Assembly: GCF_011038965.1 (NCBI RefSeq)
Contig: NZ_JAAKEB010000001.1
Coordinates: 124,001 to 188,000, forward strand
Source: Adlercreutzia sp. ZJ141
GTDB taxonomy: Bacteria; Actinomycetota; Coriobacteriia; Coriobacteriales; Eggerthellaceae
DNA: 64,000 nt
Direction of reading: 5' to 3'
The position numbers and the translations under genes were made by a program. Positions within the stretch are counted from its first letter, which is position 1; every line of letters starts with the position of its first letter. Of this stretch, positions 15,557 through 24,942 are shown one piece after another. The notes under the pieces were generated by a model. That model saw nothing but the letters and a program-made list of their open reading frames with translations, ran no database searches and was not told where the DNA came from.

Positions 15557-16722
15557 ACGGTGCGCCTTTCGTTTGAGGATGAAACGCGTTCTTTCGGAAT
15601 GGAAGCGAACACGACAAATCCGTGTTTGTTCCGGTCAAACCCTGCGCGGAAGGTGCCGCCAAGCGCGCCGACACGCTCTTCCATGGTACGCAAGCCGATT
15701 CCCGCAGAGGTGGTAGTGCGCGCGGAGCCTTCTTCGTCACTGCCGTTGTCGGTGACGGTGAGGTTCCAAAGCGCCGGATACTCAGCTACTCGAACCTGCA
15801 CGCGTGTCGCGTTGCTGTGTCGTGCCACGTTAGCCAGTGCTTCCCGCGTTACGGCGGCAAAGCAATACGCCACCGCGTTTGGTGCGTTGTCGATCTCGTA
15901 GCGCAAGCTAACATTTTCCAGCTCGCTTTGCTCAACCAATCGCTCAAGCTGCGAGCGCAGGTCGAAGGCGTCGTCGTGTAGTGCATGTACGCTTTTGCGC
16001 ACGGCGTCGAGCGCCTCGCTCACGGTTGCTGCGATAGGGGCGAGCTGCGCCTGCAACTGTTCGTCTTTGGCGTGCGTTACCTGGAGGGCTTGCGTTTGCA
16101 GCACTGCCCGGGTAAGCAGGTGCCCTACGTTGTCGTGGATGTCGCGCGCAATACGCCCACGTTCGGTAAGGGTAGCCACGCGCACCTCGTAGTCTTGCCG
16201 GTCAAGTAGGTCGCGGTTGCGCGCTTCCAGGGAAAGCGAACGTTCACGCAGCTCATCGCGTGCGGTGCGTTGTTCGTCGTGCTGAAGTAATAGGCGGCTC
16301 GTGCGCCAGGCGAGCAAGAGAGATACGGCCATGACAACCGCGATTATGGCACACACGGCAAGCGACAGGCGCACTGCGACACCCACAAAAGCTACAGCAC
16401 ACAGAAGCTGCATGGCGCGTAAACCCCTCACTGCATCTGGCTTTGCTGGCGTGTGGCAATGCTCACCGCGTTTACTGAGTCCGTGAGGAAGGCAATCATA
16501 GGCAATCAGGGGCACGAACAGCGCGCAAGGAACCACCACGAGCGCCAGGGCGAGGTAGGCGATGGCTGCGGCGTACCTCGTTTTTTTCGGCAGTACTTCA
16601 AGCAGCGACGATGCAATGACGGCTGCAAGCAAGCCGACAACCGTAAGCGATGGGGGCGCAACAAAGCCGAGCGCAAGGCAACACCCCAAAAACACAATAA
16701 GCTTGTCGAGCACGCGTTCCAT
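15553..16722 (-). CDS. NarL-family sensor histidine kinase
   Basis: About five hydrophobic segments fill the first 150 residues, with little outside the membrane, as in intramembrane-sensing kinases. A coiled linker leads to the HisKA_3 motif RGRIARDIHDNVGH, where the first His after the Asp is phosphorylated. The ATPase domain has TREALANVARHSNAT (N box) and GIGLRTMEERVGALGG (G box). ATG 16722 is chosen because longer starts would run into the divergent exporter gene; no clear ribosome site supports it. The gene overlaps its regulator by four bases. Confidence 0.9.
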   Translation of the reverse strand: MERVLDKLIVFLGCCLALGFVAPPSLTVVGLLAAVIASSLLEVLPKKTRYAAAIAYLALALVVVPCALFVPLIAYDCLPHGLSKRGEHCHTPAKPDAVRGLRAMQLLCAVAFVGVAVRLSLAVCAIIAVVMAVSLLLAWRTSRLLLQHDEQRTARDELRERSLSLEARNRDLLDRQDYEVRVATLTERGRIARDIHDNVGHLLTRAVLQTQALQVTHAKDEQLQAQLAPIAATVSEALDAVRKSVHALHDDAFDLRSQLERLVEQSELENVSLRYEIDNAPNAVAYCFAAVTREALANVARHSNATRVQVRVAEYPALWNLTVTDNGSDEEGSARTTTSAGIGLRTMEERVGALGGTFRAGFDRNKHGFVVFASIPKERVSSSNERRTV

Positions 16723-16893
16723 GCAAACATCATACGGCAAGACACCGCTGCACGCGGCGGCAATCGGCACCTCATGAGCGAGGATGGGAAACTCGTGACA
16801 AAAGTCACTTCCGCGATAAGCACCCGATGCGGATACTGAAAAAAACGAAGGAAGTGTGCGCAGGGTGCGCATGTGTACAGAAGGGGGACTCGT

Positions 16894-17934
16894 ATGGGCG
16901 AAACCGCGCAGCGTACGCCAAACGACGTTGTCGTTGAAGTGTCGAGCTTGGTGAAGCGCTACAAGGAAACCATTGCGCTCGACCATTTCAACCTGTCGAT
17001 ACGTCGCGGCGAAGTATTCGGGCTTTTAGGCCCGAACGGCAGCGGCAAAACCACCGCTATCAACTGCATATTGCAGCTGCTCACCTACGACAAGGGTGCG
17101 GTTCGGTTGTTTGGCGAGGCCATGGCGCCAACGCGTTACGACATCAAGCGCCGGATAGGTGTGGTGCCGCAGAATTTGGCAGTGTTTGAAGAACTTACCG
17201 TGCGCGAAAATATCGACTACTTCTGTGCGCTGTACGTATCCGACAAACACCGTCGTCGCGAGCTGGTGGATGAGGCCATTTCGTTCGTGGGACTCGAGGG
17301 ATATGAGCGCTTCCGGCCGAAGAAGCTTTCGGGTGGCTTAGCACGACGCCTGAACATTGCGTGCGGCATCGCGCACAAACCGGAGCTCATCATCTTAGAC
17401 GAGCCTACGGTGGCGGTTGATCCGCAGAGTCGAAACGCTATTTTGGAGGGCATTCTGCGGCTGAACTCGGAAGGTTCCACCATCATCTATACCAGCCATT
17501 ATATGGAAGAGGTGGAGGAAATCTGCTCGCGTATTATGATCATGGACAAGGGACGCGGTGTGGCAAACGGCACGAATGCCGAGCTGAAGGCCATGATTGG
17601 CACGGGTGAGAAGTTGCGTATCCAACTGGTGGGCGACACCGGTGCTCCCGCTTTCGTAGCGCCGCTTGTGCGGGGTGGTGCGGACGTTGGTGCAGATTCG
17701 CCCGCCGAAATGGAACCGGCGTTTATGGCACGTATCCGCAGGTTGCCGCACACGCTGCGCGCCAACATCGAAGGCGACGTGCTGGAAGTCGATTGTGCAG
17801 TGGGTGCACACAACCTGGCCGACGTTCTTGCCGTACTTAAGGAGGCGGACGTGGCGTTCGGGCGCATCTATGCCGAGCCGCCCACGTTAAACGACGTATT
17901 CCTCGAGATTACCGGCACCGAACTGCGCGACTAG
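16894..17934 (+). CDS. ABC exporter ATP-binding protein
   Basis: The nucleotide-binding domain has Walker A GPNGSGKTT near 45, a Q loop at VVPQN, signature LSGGLARRL and Walker B LIILDEPT, followed by the H-loop TSHYMEE. A C-terminal region of about 100 residues follows, as in DrrA- or YhaQ-type exporters. ATG 16894 has GGGGGA 6 nt upstream. It is first of three genes (next ones at 17954 and 19296) and diverges from the two-component genes, a layout typical of drug or peptide efflux under two-component control. The substrate is unknown. Confidence 0.93.
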   Translation: MGETAQRTPNDVVVEVSSLVKRYKETIALDHFNLSIRRGEVFGLLGPNGSGKTTAINCILQLLTYDKGAVRLFGEAMAPTRYDIKRRIGVVPQNLAVFEELTVRENIDYFCALYVSDKHRRRELVDEAISFVGLEGYERFRPKKLSGGLARRLNIACGIAHKPELIILDEPTVAVDPQSRNAILEGILRLNSEGSTIIYTSHYMEEVEEICSRIMIMDKGRGVANGTNAELKAMIGTGEKLRIQLVGDTGAPAFVAPLVRGGADVGADSPAEMEPAFMARIRRLPHTLRANIEGDVLEVDCAVGAHNLADVLAVLKEADVAFGRIYAEPPTLNDVFLEITGTELRD

Positions 17935-17953
17935 CGCGGGCGGGAGGCACATC

Positions 17954-19309
17954 ATGTGGAACACGTTCAAATATACGACGCTTTATATCTCGCGCGAGCG
18001 TGAGATCCTCATCTGGGCACTGGCGTTTCCTATCATCTTGTCCACGCTGTTCTCGCTTATGTTTTCTGGGATGGATGAGTCGGTGTATGCCACCGATTTA
18101 GGCGTGGTGGTTGTCGAAGATGAGGCGTGGGAGTCTGATGAAGCTGCCGTGCTGCGCGAGGTGATGGATGCGATAAGTGAGCCAGGCACCGCGGCTGACG
18201 AGGTGGGTAGTCTTGTGGCACCGCACTATGTTGAAAGCGAAGAGGATGCACGCCGCACACTCGCCGACACCGATGCCATTGCCTACCTGATAGTTGACGA
18301 ACAAGGCGCGCCGCAGCTGCATATGAAGCTCGATCCAGCTGACTCGTCGCTCACGCAACGGCAAACCGTGGTGAAGACGGTGCTCGATGGCGCACTGCGT
18401 ACCAAGGCAGCGGTGAGTGATGCGGTTGAGAGTCATGTTCGTGCCGATGTGGAGCAAGCTGCCCGTTCGGGCGCGTTTTCGCCGGAAACCTTCGACGTGC
18501 AGGCGCTGCCTACCTCTGTTGAAAACTGGGATCAGGAAGCTTCCCTTTCTCTCGATGATGCTTCTGCTGCCTCGGATGTGCTTATGTATGTGGGTATCGA
18601 CGTCGAAGCGCTCGTTGAGCAAGCGCTTGCAGCAACCGATGCTGAGCTTACCGAGCGCGTGTCGATCACGCACAATAAGCCAATGGAATCGGAGCGCTAC
18701 TACTACGCCCTTTTGGGCATGGCGACGCTGTTCACCGCAAACATTGGCATGCTTGGAATAAACCGGATGCTGGCGAACACGTCGAGTGTGGGTGCACGCC
18801 GCACGTTGGGCGCGGCGTCCCGTACTCGCGTAATGGTAGCGACGTGTGCGGCGACATGGGTGCTGTCCTTCGCCTGTCTGCTGGTGGCGTATGTCTATAT
18901 CCGTTGCGCGATTGGTGTCACGTTTGGTGGGAAAGATGCGGCGTGTGTGCTTGCGTTGGCGGCGTCGTCGCTTGCAGGTTGCATGCTCGGCGCTTTCATC
19001 GGCGCGATTCCGGGCGTTTCGGAAGGCGGGAAAGGCGGCATCATTACGGTGATTGCATGCTTTGGGGCGCTGTTTGCAGGGTTGTATGGGCAGGCGTGTA
19101 TGTCGTTGGCTGACCACATTGCTGCCGTAGCACCGTGGTCGGTGTACGTGAACCCGGCGAGTTTGATCGCTCGGACGTTCTACAGCTTGTACTACTACGA
19201 CAGCATGGTTCCCTATGCAGAGTCACTCGCGATGCTGCTGGTAATGGCGGTAGTTTTCTTGGCAGGAACCGCACTTTTGGCAAGGAGGCAGCAGCATGAA
19301 CATCTTTAA
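17954..19309 (+). CDS. ABC-2 type permease 1
   Basis: One N-terminal membrane helix (about 20-40) is followed by a large outer domain of about 200 residues and then five or more helices from about residue 255. This is the YhgE/ABC-2 permease layout. It begins 19 nt after the ATPase gene and overlaps the next permease by 14 nt, so the three make one operon. The two permeases probably form a heterodimer with the ATPase dimer in the inner membrane. Confidence 0.88.
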   Translation: MWNTFKYTTLYISREREILIWALAFPIILSTLFSLMFSGMDESVYATDLGVVVVEDEAWESDEAAVLREVMDAISEPGTAADEVGSLVAPHYVESEEDARRTLADTDAIAYLIVDEQGAPQLHMKLDPADSSLTQRQTVVKTVLDGALRTKAAVSDAVESHVRADVEQAARSGAFSPETFDVQALPTSVENWDQEASLSLDDASAASDVLMYVGIDVEALVEQALAATDAELTERVSITHNKPMESERYYYALLGMATLFTANIGMLGINRMLANTSSVGARRTLGAASRTRVMVATCAATWVLSFACLLVAYVYIRCAIGVTFGGKDAACVLALAASSLAGCMLGAFIGAIPGVSEGGKGGIITVIACFGALFAGLYGQACMSLADHIAAVAPWSVYVNPASLIARTFYSLYYYDSMVPYAESLAMLLVMAVVFLAGTALLARRQQHEHL

Positions 19310-20558
19310 GGCCGCCTGTAAGATTTTATTGAACAACAAAATGTACTTTCTCATGTATGTGGTGTTCTTAGGAGCTATAGGTGTGTTCGTGGCGACGGGG
19401 AACACGCAGGGAGCCACCTCGGACGAGTTCGTGCAGAACCGCGCCGATGTAGCCGTGATCGACCGCGATGGTGGGGCGCTAGCCTCGGGTGTCACCGAGG
19501 CTATGGCTTCGAATGCCACCATGGTCGAGGTGGCCGACACCGAGCGCTCTTTGCAGGATGCGGTGGCGCAAGGCATGGTCGACTGCCTGATCATCGTGCC
19601 GGAAGGTTACGGGGAAACATTTGTGGAAGCGGTTCGCGCAGGTGACGAGCCACCATGCGTTCAAACAGTGGCGAGCTTCGACAACATGGCAGGGTTTGAG
19701 GTGGAAAACCAGCTGCAGATGTACCTGTCGTGTGTGGCTGCACGTACGGCTTTAAGTGGGGAAGAAACTGCACAAGAGGCTCTGTCTGAGGCTGCAACGG
19801 CTGCGCTTGACGATATGGCTGAGCAAACAACAGCGTCGTATGCTATCGAGGAGGGGAAGGCCTCTCCCTTACCCGACGATTTCCTCTTGTATAATCGCTG
19901 GTCGGTCTATCCGATCGTGTGCGCCATTGGCGTGCTGGTAACGGTTACTTTGGCGGGTTTCAACCGCACTGACGTGCGCCGGCGTAATTTGTCCGCGCCG
20001 GTGAGCAGCTTGTCGCTCAGCTTGGGATTATCCTTAGCGAGTGTGGTGTGCATGCTCATTACGTGGGTATGGTTCGCTGGATTGGGCCTTGTTGCCTTCG
20101 GTGGGTCGCTTGAGGGTACCGATACGTGGCGTGTGGTACTGTGCTTGGTTGATTTGTTTGCGTATGCCGTGTTCGCGCTTGCGTTCGGCTTCCTGTTAGC
20201 GCAGCTGGGTGCAAGTGTTGCGGTGGCGAACTCGGCGGCGAATATCGTGGGCCTGGTGCTGTCATTTCTGGGTGGCGCATGGATTGATATACGGCTTATG
20301 GGGCAAACCCTGGAAACAGTGGGGCACTTCACGCCATCGTACTGGCATGGCCAGGCGCTCGTGAGTATCGCGCAGGCCGATGGGGCAACGTGGGACGCGC
20401 TTGCACCTGCGATCGCCGATATGGGCATTGTGTTCCTGTTTGCGGCGGCGCTCTTCGCCGTGGCATTAGTGGTGGGGCGCGTGCGGCTGGGAAATGCGGG
20501 TACGAAGGAACGTGCGTCTTCTGACAAGTCGACGCCGAAGGAAGCTTCCGTGGCGTAA
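19296..20558 (+). CDS. ABC-2 type permease 2
   Basis: It has the same layout as its neighbour: an N-terminal helix (about 15-35), an outer domain of about 170 residues, then helices from about residue 205 to 400. The final 20 residues are charged and cytosolic. It overlaps the end of permease 1, indicating translational coupling, and ends the exporter operon just before a hairpin at 20596. The substrate is unknown. Confidence 0.88.
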   Translation: MNIFKAACKILLNNKMYFLMYVVFLGAIGVFVATGNTQGATSDEFVQNRADVAVIDRDGGALASGVTEAMASNATMVEVADTERSLQDAVAQGMVDCLIIVPEGYGETFVEAVRAGDEPPCVQTVASFDNMAGFEVENQLQMYLSCVAARTALSGEETAQEALSEAATAALDDMAEQTTASYAIEEGKASPLPDDFLLYNRWSVYPIVCAIGVLVTVTLAGFNRTDVRRRNLSAPVSSLSLSLGLSLASVVCMLITWVWFAGLGLVAFGGSLEGTDTWRVVLCLVDLFAYAVFALAFGFLLAQLGASVAVANSAANIVGLVLSFLGGAWIDIRLMGQTLETVGHFTPSYWHGQALVSIAQADGATWDALAPAIADMGIVFLFAAALFAVALVVGRVRLGNAGTKERASSDKSTPKEASVA

Positions 20559-20595
20559 GACTATTCGCGCACACGTTCTGAAGAGAAATAAGTTA

Positions 20596-20629
20596 CTGGC
20601 CCTGCGCTTACTCGTTTGCGCAGGGCCAG
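20596..20629. terminator. terminator between exporter operon and amidohydrolase gene
   Basis: CTGGCCCTGCGC (20596-20607) pairs with GCGCAGGGCCAG (20618-20629) over a 10-nt loop. The genes on both sides converge, so it may serve both. T-runs are weak. Confidence 0.65.
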
Positions 20630-20645
20630 CGGCTCTTGTCGGTTC

Positions 20646-22304
20646 TTATGCAGTGTATATGCAGCGGCCGCCGGTGAAGGTGGCCAGGGTGCGCGTCTTC
20701 TGAATGTCGGCTGCGTCACTGATGAGCAGGTTGCGGTCAACTACAGTGATGTCGGCCAGCATGCCCGGCGCGATTGTTCCCAGTTCGTGCGCTCGGCTTG
20801 CTGCTGTGGCGCTTCCCAGCGTGTAGGCGCGGATGGCTTCGGCCATGGTCACACGTTCGGATGGCAGCCAGCCGCCGGCGGGTTCATGTGTGGCGGGGTC
20901 TTGTCGTGTGACGGCCACGTAGAGCATGTCCATCGACTTCACGTCGACTACCGGAGAGTCGGTGCCGAACGCCAGCGTGCCGCCGACGTCAAGCAAGGCG
21001 CGCAGCGGCCACATGTACGGTACGCGCTCGTTCCCTAAGTCGCGCTCGGGGCCGCCCGGATCAAGCGTGATATGCGGGGGCTGCACGGCAGCGACCACGT
21101 TCAGGCTGGCCAGACGGGCGATGTCGTCCGGCAGGAAGTTCTCCACGTGCTCGAGACAGTTCCTGCGCCCCTGCGGCAGCTCGCCGAAGCGTTCACGTGC
21201 TTCTTCGAAGAAGTTGAGTGCGGCATGGATGGCGGCATCGCCGATGGTGTGGATGCGCACCGGGTACCCCTTTTCGGCGGCGGCCAGTACATAGTCGCGC
21301 ATGAGGGCGGGATCAATGGTGGGCCGCCCGCAATCGTCGGCAAAGCGTGCGTTTGTGTAGGGGTCGGTTACCCAGGCGGTGTGCTGACTGGACACTCCGT
21401 CGAAGAATTGCTTGAAGCCTCGCGTGCTTAAGAGCGGATGAGTGTAGTCGCGCAGCATGCGTTCAAAGCGGCTCTGGTCGGCTAGTAGCGTGGGGAACAT
21501 GTGGATGCGCGCGGTTAGTTCGTCCTTTTCTAGCAGTCGAGCGAAGGAATCGTCGCGGATGAAGTCGAGCCCGGGCGACGCCATAAGCGACATATCACAC
21601 ACGCCGGTAATGCCCTCACGGGCTAGCCGGGCAAGGAAGCCCCGGTAGGCGTCATCGATTTCAGCGTCGGTGAAGGCACCCACAATCTTGGGCATGAGCT
21701 CCATAGCTGCTGCTTCGCGCACGATGCCGGTTAGCTCGCCGGTATCGTCACGATCGTAGCTGCCGCCGGCGGGTGCTACGCTGTCATTGTTTACGCCCAG
21801 CTCGCGCAGTGCGACCGAGTTGAGCCACAGCGTGTGTGCGTCACCTGAGTACAGCGCTACCGGACGGTCAGGGAAAGCGGCGTCGAGCGAATGCTTCGAC
21901 GGCATGACCGGTGGGTTCCAACGGTATTCGCGCCAGCCCTGTGAGAGTAGCCAGCCGGTGGGTCTACGCAGGGAAAGCTCTTGCATACGCCGTACGCAGT
22001 CGGCTTCGTTTTCTCCCAGAAACATCTCGGCGAGGGGCGACGAGTACAGTGCCGAATGGAAAAAGTGCAGATGAGAGTCGTGAAAACCCGGCGTCACAAA
22101 CGCGTCTTCGAAATCGAACACGCGTGCAGGGGTCTGTCCTGTATTCGCGTTTGCAGCCAAATCGCGCAGGTCACAGGCGTTGCCTACAGCAACTATGCGG
22201 TCGCCCGAGAGAGCGATGGCTGCGGGTTTTGCCTCGTCGTTTGTTCCCGTGAAAACGTTTTGACTGATGATGATCGCATCAATGCGTTTCGCTTCGCATC
22301 CCAT
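20646..22304 (-). CDS. YtcJ-like amidohydrolase
   Basis: A 552-residue member of the amidohydrolase superfamily. Metal ligands appear in HDSHLHF near residue 75, the lower His residues in IHTIGD and LEHVE, and the Asp in FGTDSPV near 470. The C-terminus has the usual SGxLAPGxxAD-like block (GTIAPGMLADITVVD). YtcJ-type enzymes hydrolyse amides or carbamates, but few have known substrates. ATG 22304 has GAAGG about 7 nt upstream. It lies next to an esterase and ahcY without close coupling. Confidence 0.9.
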   Translation of the reverse strand: MGCEAKRIDAIIISQNVFTGTNDEAKPAAIALSGDRIVAVGNACDLRDLAANANTGQTPARVFDFEDAFVTPGFHDSHLHFFHSALYSSPLAEMFLGENEADCVRRMQELSLRRPTGWLLSQGWREYRWNPPVMPSKHSLDAAFPDRPVALYSGDAHTLWLNSVALRELGVNNDSVAPAGGSYDRDDTGELTGIVREAAAMELMPKIVGAFTDAEIDDAYRGFLARLAREGITGVCDMSLMASPGLDFIRDDSFARLLEKDELTARIHMFPTLLADQSRFERMLRDYTHPLLSTRGFKQFFDGVSSQHTAWVTDPYTNARFADDCGRPTIDPALMRDYVLAAAEKGYPVRIHTIGDAAIHAALNFFEEARERFGELPQGRRNCLEHVENFLPDDIARLASLNVVAAVQPPHITLDPGGPERDLGNERVPYMWPLRALLDVGGTLAFGTDSPVVDVKSMDMLYVAVTRQDPATHEPAGGWLPSERVTMAEAIRAYTLGSATAASRAHELGTIAPGMLADITVVDRNLLISDAADIQKTRTLATFTGGRCIYTA

Positions 22305-22440
22305 ACAAAACCTTCTCTCTTATGCGGTGTTTCCCAAAAGAAACGCTGACTGGCACCGTCTTGCCTTGCGAATTAAGGGCAGGCGGAAGTAACCGATGTT
22401 TCTCTCAAGCGGATTATAGCCCTGTTCGGGTGCTCATGTA

Positions 22441-23406
22441 CTACGCGATGAACGCCACCACTTCTTCAAAAGCACGTTGGCTTTCGGGAAGGTGCTCAAT
22501 GAACGGGAAGATGTGCCACATGCCCTCATACTCGCTCAACGTTACCTGACAGCCTTCTGTGCGGGCTTCAGCGGCAAACGCGCGCATACCCGAGAGCATG
22601 ATCTCATGCTCGCCGCCGATAACGAGCATTGGCGGCAGCCCCCGCTTCGGCCCGTACAGAGGGTCGGGCGGGAAGCTTCTCGGATCGAGCCCCTCGGCCC
22701 AGATTTCGGCAATCTGTTGGCAGCTGTATCGTCCGATCAGTGGGTCGTGCGCGTTATATCCTGTGGCGAGATCAACGTCACCCATCATGTCGAAAAACGG
22801 CGAGATCGCCAGTATGCGGTCAGGCAGCGCCGCGTTGCGCTGTACGGCCAGCTGCGCCACGGCAACCGCTAGGCTGCCGCCCGCCGAGTCGCCAAACAAC
22901 ACCAGGCGCGCGACTTCCTGCTCCGCACGCGCGCAGGCAGCTTCATAGGCGGACGTGGTTGCGGCAAGTGTTTCGGCGCAGCGGTGCGTGGGTGCGAGCG
23001 GGTAGATGCAGGCAGTGAGTTCGCATCCCGTGCGTTCAACCAAACGCTGGCAAAAACGCCACTGGTCATCGCTGATCCGCTTGAAGAATGCGCCGCCGTG
23101 GAAGTAAAGTACGTGGGTGGGCGTGCAGGTGAGCTCGGCGCTTTCCGCATGCTCGTTACTGGCAGAACCTGCGCTAGCTGCCGACCGCACGGTGACAAGC
23201 AGTGTTCCGTCGGCTGCATGCGAGCGCTCAACGTGCATCGACTCGCGTAAGAAAGCGGGTGGCTCATACGCGCTTTCCAGCTCGATGCGCTGCTCTTCGC
23301 GGCACGCCTCAACCAATTGTGCGAAGGGCACTGGCTCTGACCAAGGAGCCTTCGCGTTCGTGCGAATGAACATGTCGTAGATCGCCGTTGCCTCGCTGCT
23401 GCGCAT
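22441..23406 (-). CDS. HSL-type alpha/beta-hydrolase (esterase)
   Basis: The oxyanion motif YFHGGAF is near residue 110 and the nucleophile elbow GDSAGG near 170; the acid Asp and the catalytic His (MWHIF near 305) follow in order. This fits the hormone-sensitive-lipase family of carboxylesterases, acting on small acyl esters. It has no signal peptide and is probably cytosolic. A GGCGGG ribosome site lies 7 nt before ATG 23406. It is downstream of ahcY on the same strand by about 35 nt, so co-transcription is possible. Confidence 0.88.
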   Translation of the reverse strand: MRSSEATAIYDMFIRTNAKAPWSEPVPFAQLVEACREEQRIELESAYEPPAFLRESMHVERSHAADGTLLVTVRSAASAGSASNEHAESAELTCTPTHVLYFHGGAFFKRISDDQWRFCQRLVERTGCELTACIYPLAPTHRCAETLAATTSAYEAACARAEQEVARLVLFGDSAGGSLAVAVAQLAVQRNAALPDRILAISPFFDMMGDVDLATGYNAHDPLIGRYSCQQIAEIWAEGLDPRSFPPDPLYGPKRGLPPMLVIGGEHEIMLSGMRAFAAEARTEGCQVTLSEYEGMWHIFPFIEHLPESQRAFEEVVAFIA

Positions 23407-23442
23407 GTGAGAGCCCGCCTTTCGCTTGTTGCTTTGCTTGTT

Positions 23443-24729
23443 CTAGAAGTTCCAGCTGTTCATGTAGGCAATCTGCTCGTCGGTGAGCTCGTCGATAGCA
23501 ACGCCTAAGGTTTCCAGTTTCACGCGCGCTACGCCGTCATCAATCTCGGCTGGCACGTCGTATACCCGGTTCTCAAGCTCGTTTTTGTGGTGGTACAAGT
23601 ACTCGGCGGCAAGCACTTGGTTAGCAAAGCTCATGTCCATCACGCTGGCAGGGTGACCTTCGGCGCAGCTTAAGTTCACCAATCGGCCCTCGGCAAGCAC
23701 GGTAATGGTGCGCCCGTCGGCAAGTACGTACTCATCGACTAAGTGTTTCAGCGTGCGTTTCTCGGCGGCGTTTTCTTCAAGCCACGTCATGTTGATTTCG
23801 GAATCAAAATGACCGGAGTTCGCCAGAATTGCGCCGTCTTTCATGTTCTCGAACGCGGGTGCGTCGATAACCTTGCAATCGCCGGTGACCGTCACCCACA
23901 CGTCAGCATGTTTGGCTGCCTCAGCTGCGGGCATTACCTCGTAGCCTTCCATGTGCGCTTCAAGTGCCTTGCAGGCATCTACTTCGCACACGATCACGCG
24001 CATGCCCATGCCTTTCGCACGCAATGCCAAGCCGCTTCCGCAGTAGCCGTAGCCCGACACCACCATGGTGCGTCCGCACAGCAGGCGGTTCGTGGCGCGC
24101 ACGATGCCATCAAGGGTGCTTTGACCTGTGCCGTAGTGGTTGTCGAAGCAGTGCTTGGTGTTTGCGTCGTTAATGTTGAACACGGGGTAGGCAAGTGTTC
24201 CTTCAGCGGCCATGGAAGCGAGGCGCATCACACCGGTGGTGGTTTCTTCGGTACCGCCGATGACGCCGGCCAGCTTGTCGGCATGGTGTGTATGCAGTGC
24301 AGTATCTAAGTCGGCGCCGTCATCCATCACAATCTGCGGGTTGGTGGCGATAACCGCTTCGATATGGGCGTTATAGGAGTCCATGCTCTCGCCGGCGATG
24401 GCGTACACATTTACGCCAAAGTCGCGCACAAGCGAGGCGGCGGTGTCGTCTTGCGTGGAAAGGGGGTTGCTCGCGCACAGGGTTACGCTCGCGCCGCCTG
24501 CCACTAGTGCTCGCATCAGATTGGCGGTTTCGGTGGTCACGTGCATGCAGGCGCCAACGTGTACGCCTTCTAAGGGGCGCTCTTCGGTGAAGCGCTCGCG
24601 AATGCGGCGCAGAACGGGCATATCGCGCTCGGCCCACAGGATGCGTGCCTTGCCCGCATCGGCCAACGTGATGTCTTTGATGTCGCAGCTTGTCGGTTCG
24701 GCCGTTTCGATGTCGCAGTTCTTCGGCAT
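23443..24729 (-). CDS. ahcY: adenosylhomocysteinase
   Basis: AhcY splits S-adenosylhomocysteine into adenosine and homocysteine, using bound NAD, and so drives methylation reactions. Visible blocks: CASNPLSTQDDTAA near 88, the substrate loop GGTEETTTGV, the NAD-binding VVSGYGYCGSGLA near 220, and GHFDSEI. At 428 residues it is the shorter type found in archaea and Thermotoga, lacking the insertion of the eukaryotic-like enzyme. ATG 24729 is preferred over upstream starts because the usual N-terminus follows. A TATAAT lies at 24809-24814 on its strand. Confidence 0.95.
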   Translation of the reverse strand: MPKNCDIETAEPTSCDIKDITLADAGKARILWAERDMPVLRRIRERFTEERPLEGVHVGACMHVTTETANLMRALVAGGASVTLCASNPLSTQDDTAASLVRDFGVNVYAIAGESMDSYNAHIEAVIATNPQIVMDDGADLDTALHTHHADKLAGVIGGTEETTTGVMRLASMAAEGTLAYPVFNINDANTKHCFDNHYGTGQSTLDGIVRATNRLLCGRTMVVSGYGYCGSGLALRAKGMGMRVIVCEVDACKALEAHMEGYEVMPAAEAAKHADVWVTVTGDCKVIDAPAFENMKDGAILANSGHFDSEINMTWLEENAAEKRTLKHLVDEYVLADGRTITVLAEGRLVNLSCAEGHPASVMDMSFANQVLAAEYLYHHKNELENRVYDVPAEIDDGVARVKLETLGVAIDELTDEQIAYMNSWNF

Positions 24730-24808
24730 AGATGCCCCTATCTTCTCGTATCGTATGCATTTGTGGTTTGCCCGCAGCACAGCGGGCCGGTGAGTTTCGC
24801 GTTTGGTT

Positions 24809-24814
24809 ATTATA
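24809..24814 (-). promoter_or_regulatory. -10 box for ahcY
   Basis: TATAAT on the minus strand, 80 nt before the ahcY start. TTGAGC lies 19 nt upstream, slightly too far for an ideal -35. Confidence 0.45.
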
Positions 24815-24907
24815 CGGTTCGCCTGTGTGGAGCGCTCAATCGTATTAAGGAAAGTTGACGAATCAGTGCGAAATCAACGGAATCGCGTCCATTTTCTGAC
24901 AAGCGGC

Positions 24908-24913
24908 TATAAT
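24908..24913 (+). promoter_or_regulatory. -10 box for the membrane glycosyltransferase
   Basis: TATAAT on the plus strand, 30 nt before the start at 24943. The -35 is weak. Confidence 0.45.
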
Positions 24914-24942
24914 CATGCAGACTTCGGGGTGAAGGAGTATTC

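Noticed and set aside
18098-19117. 339-codon minus-strand frame across permease 1
   Set aside because: It is Arg/His-rich, opposite a clear permease gene and lacks a ribosome site.
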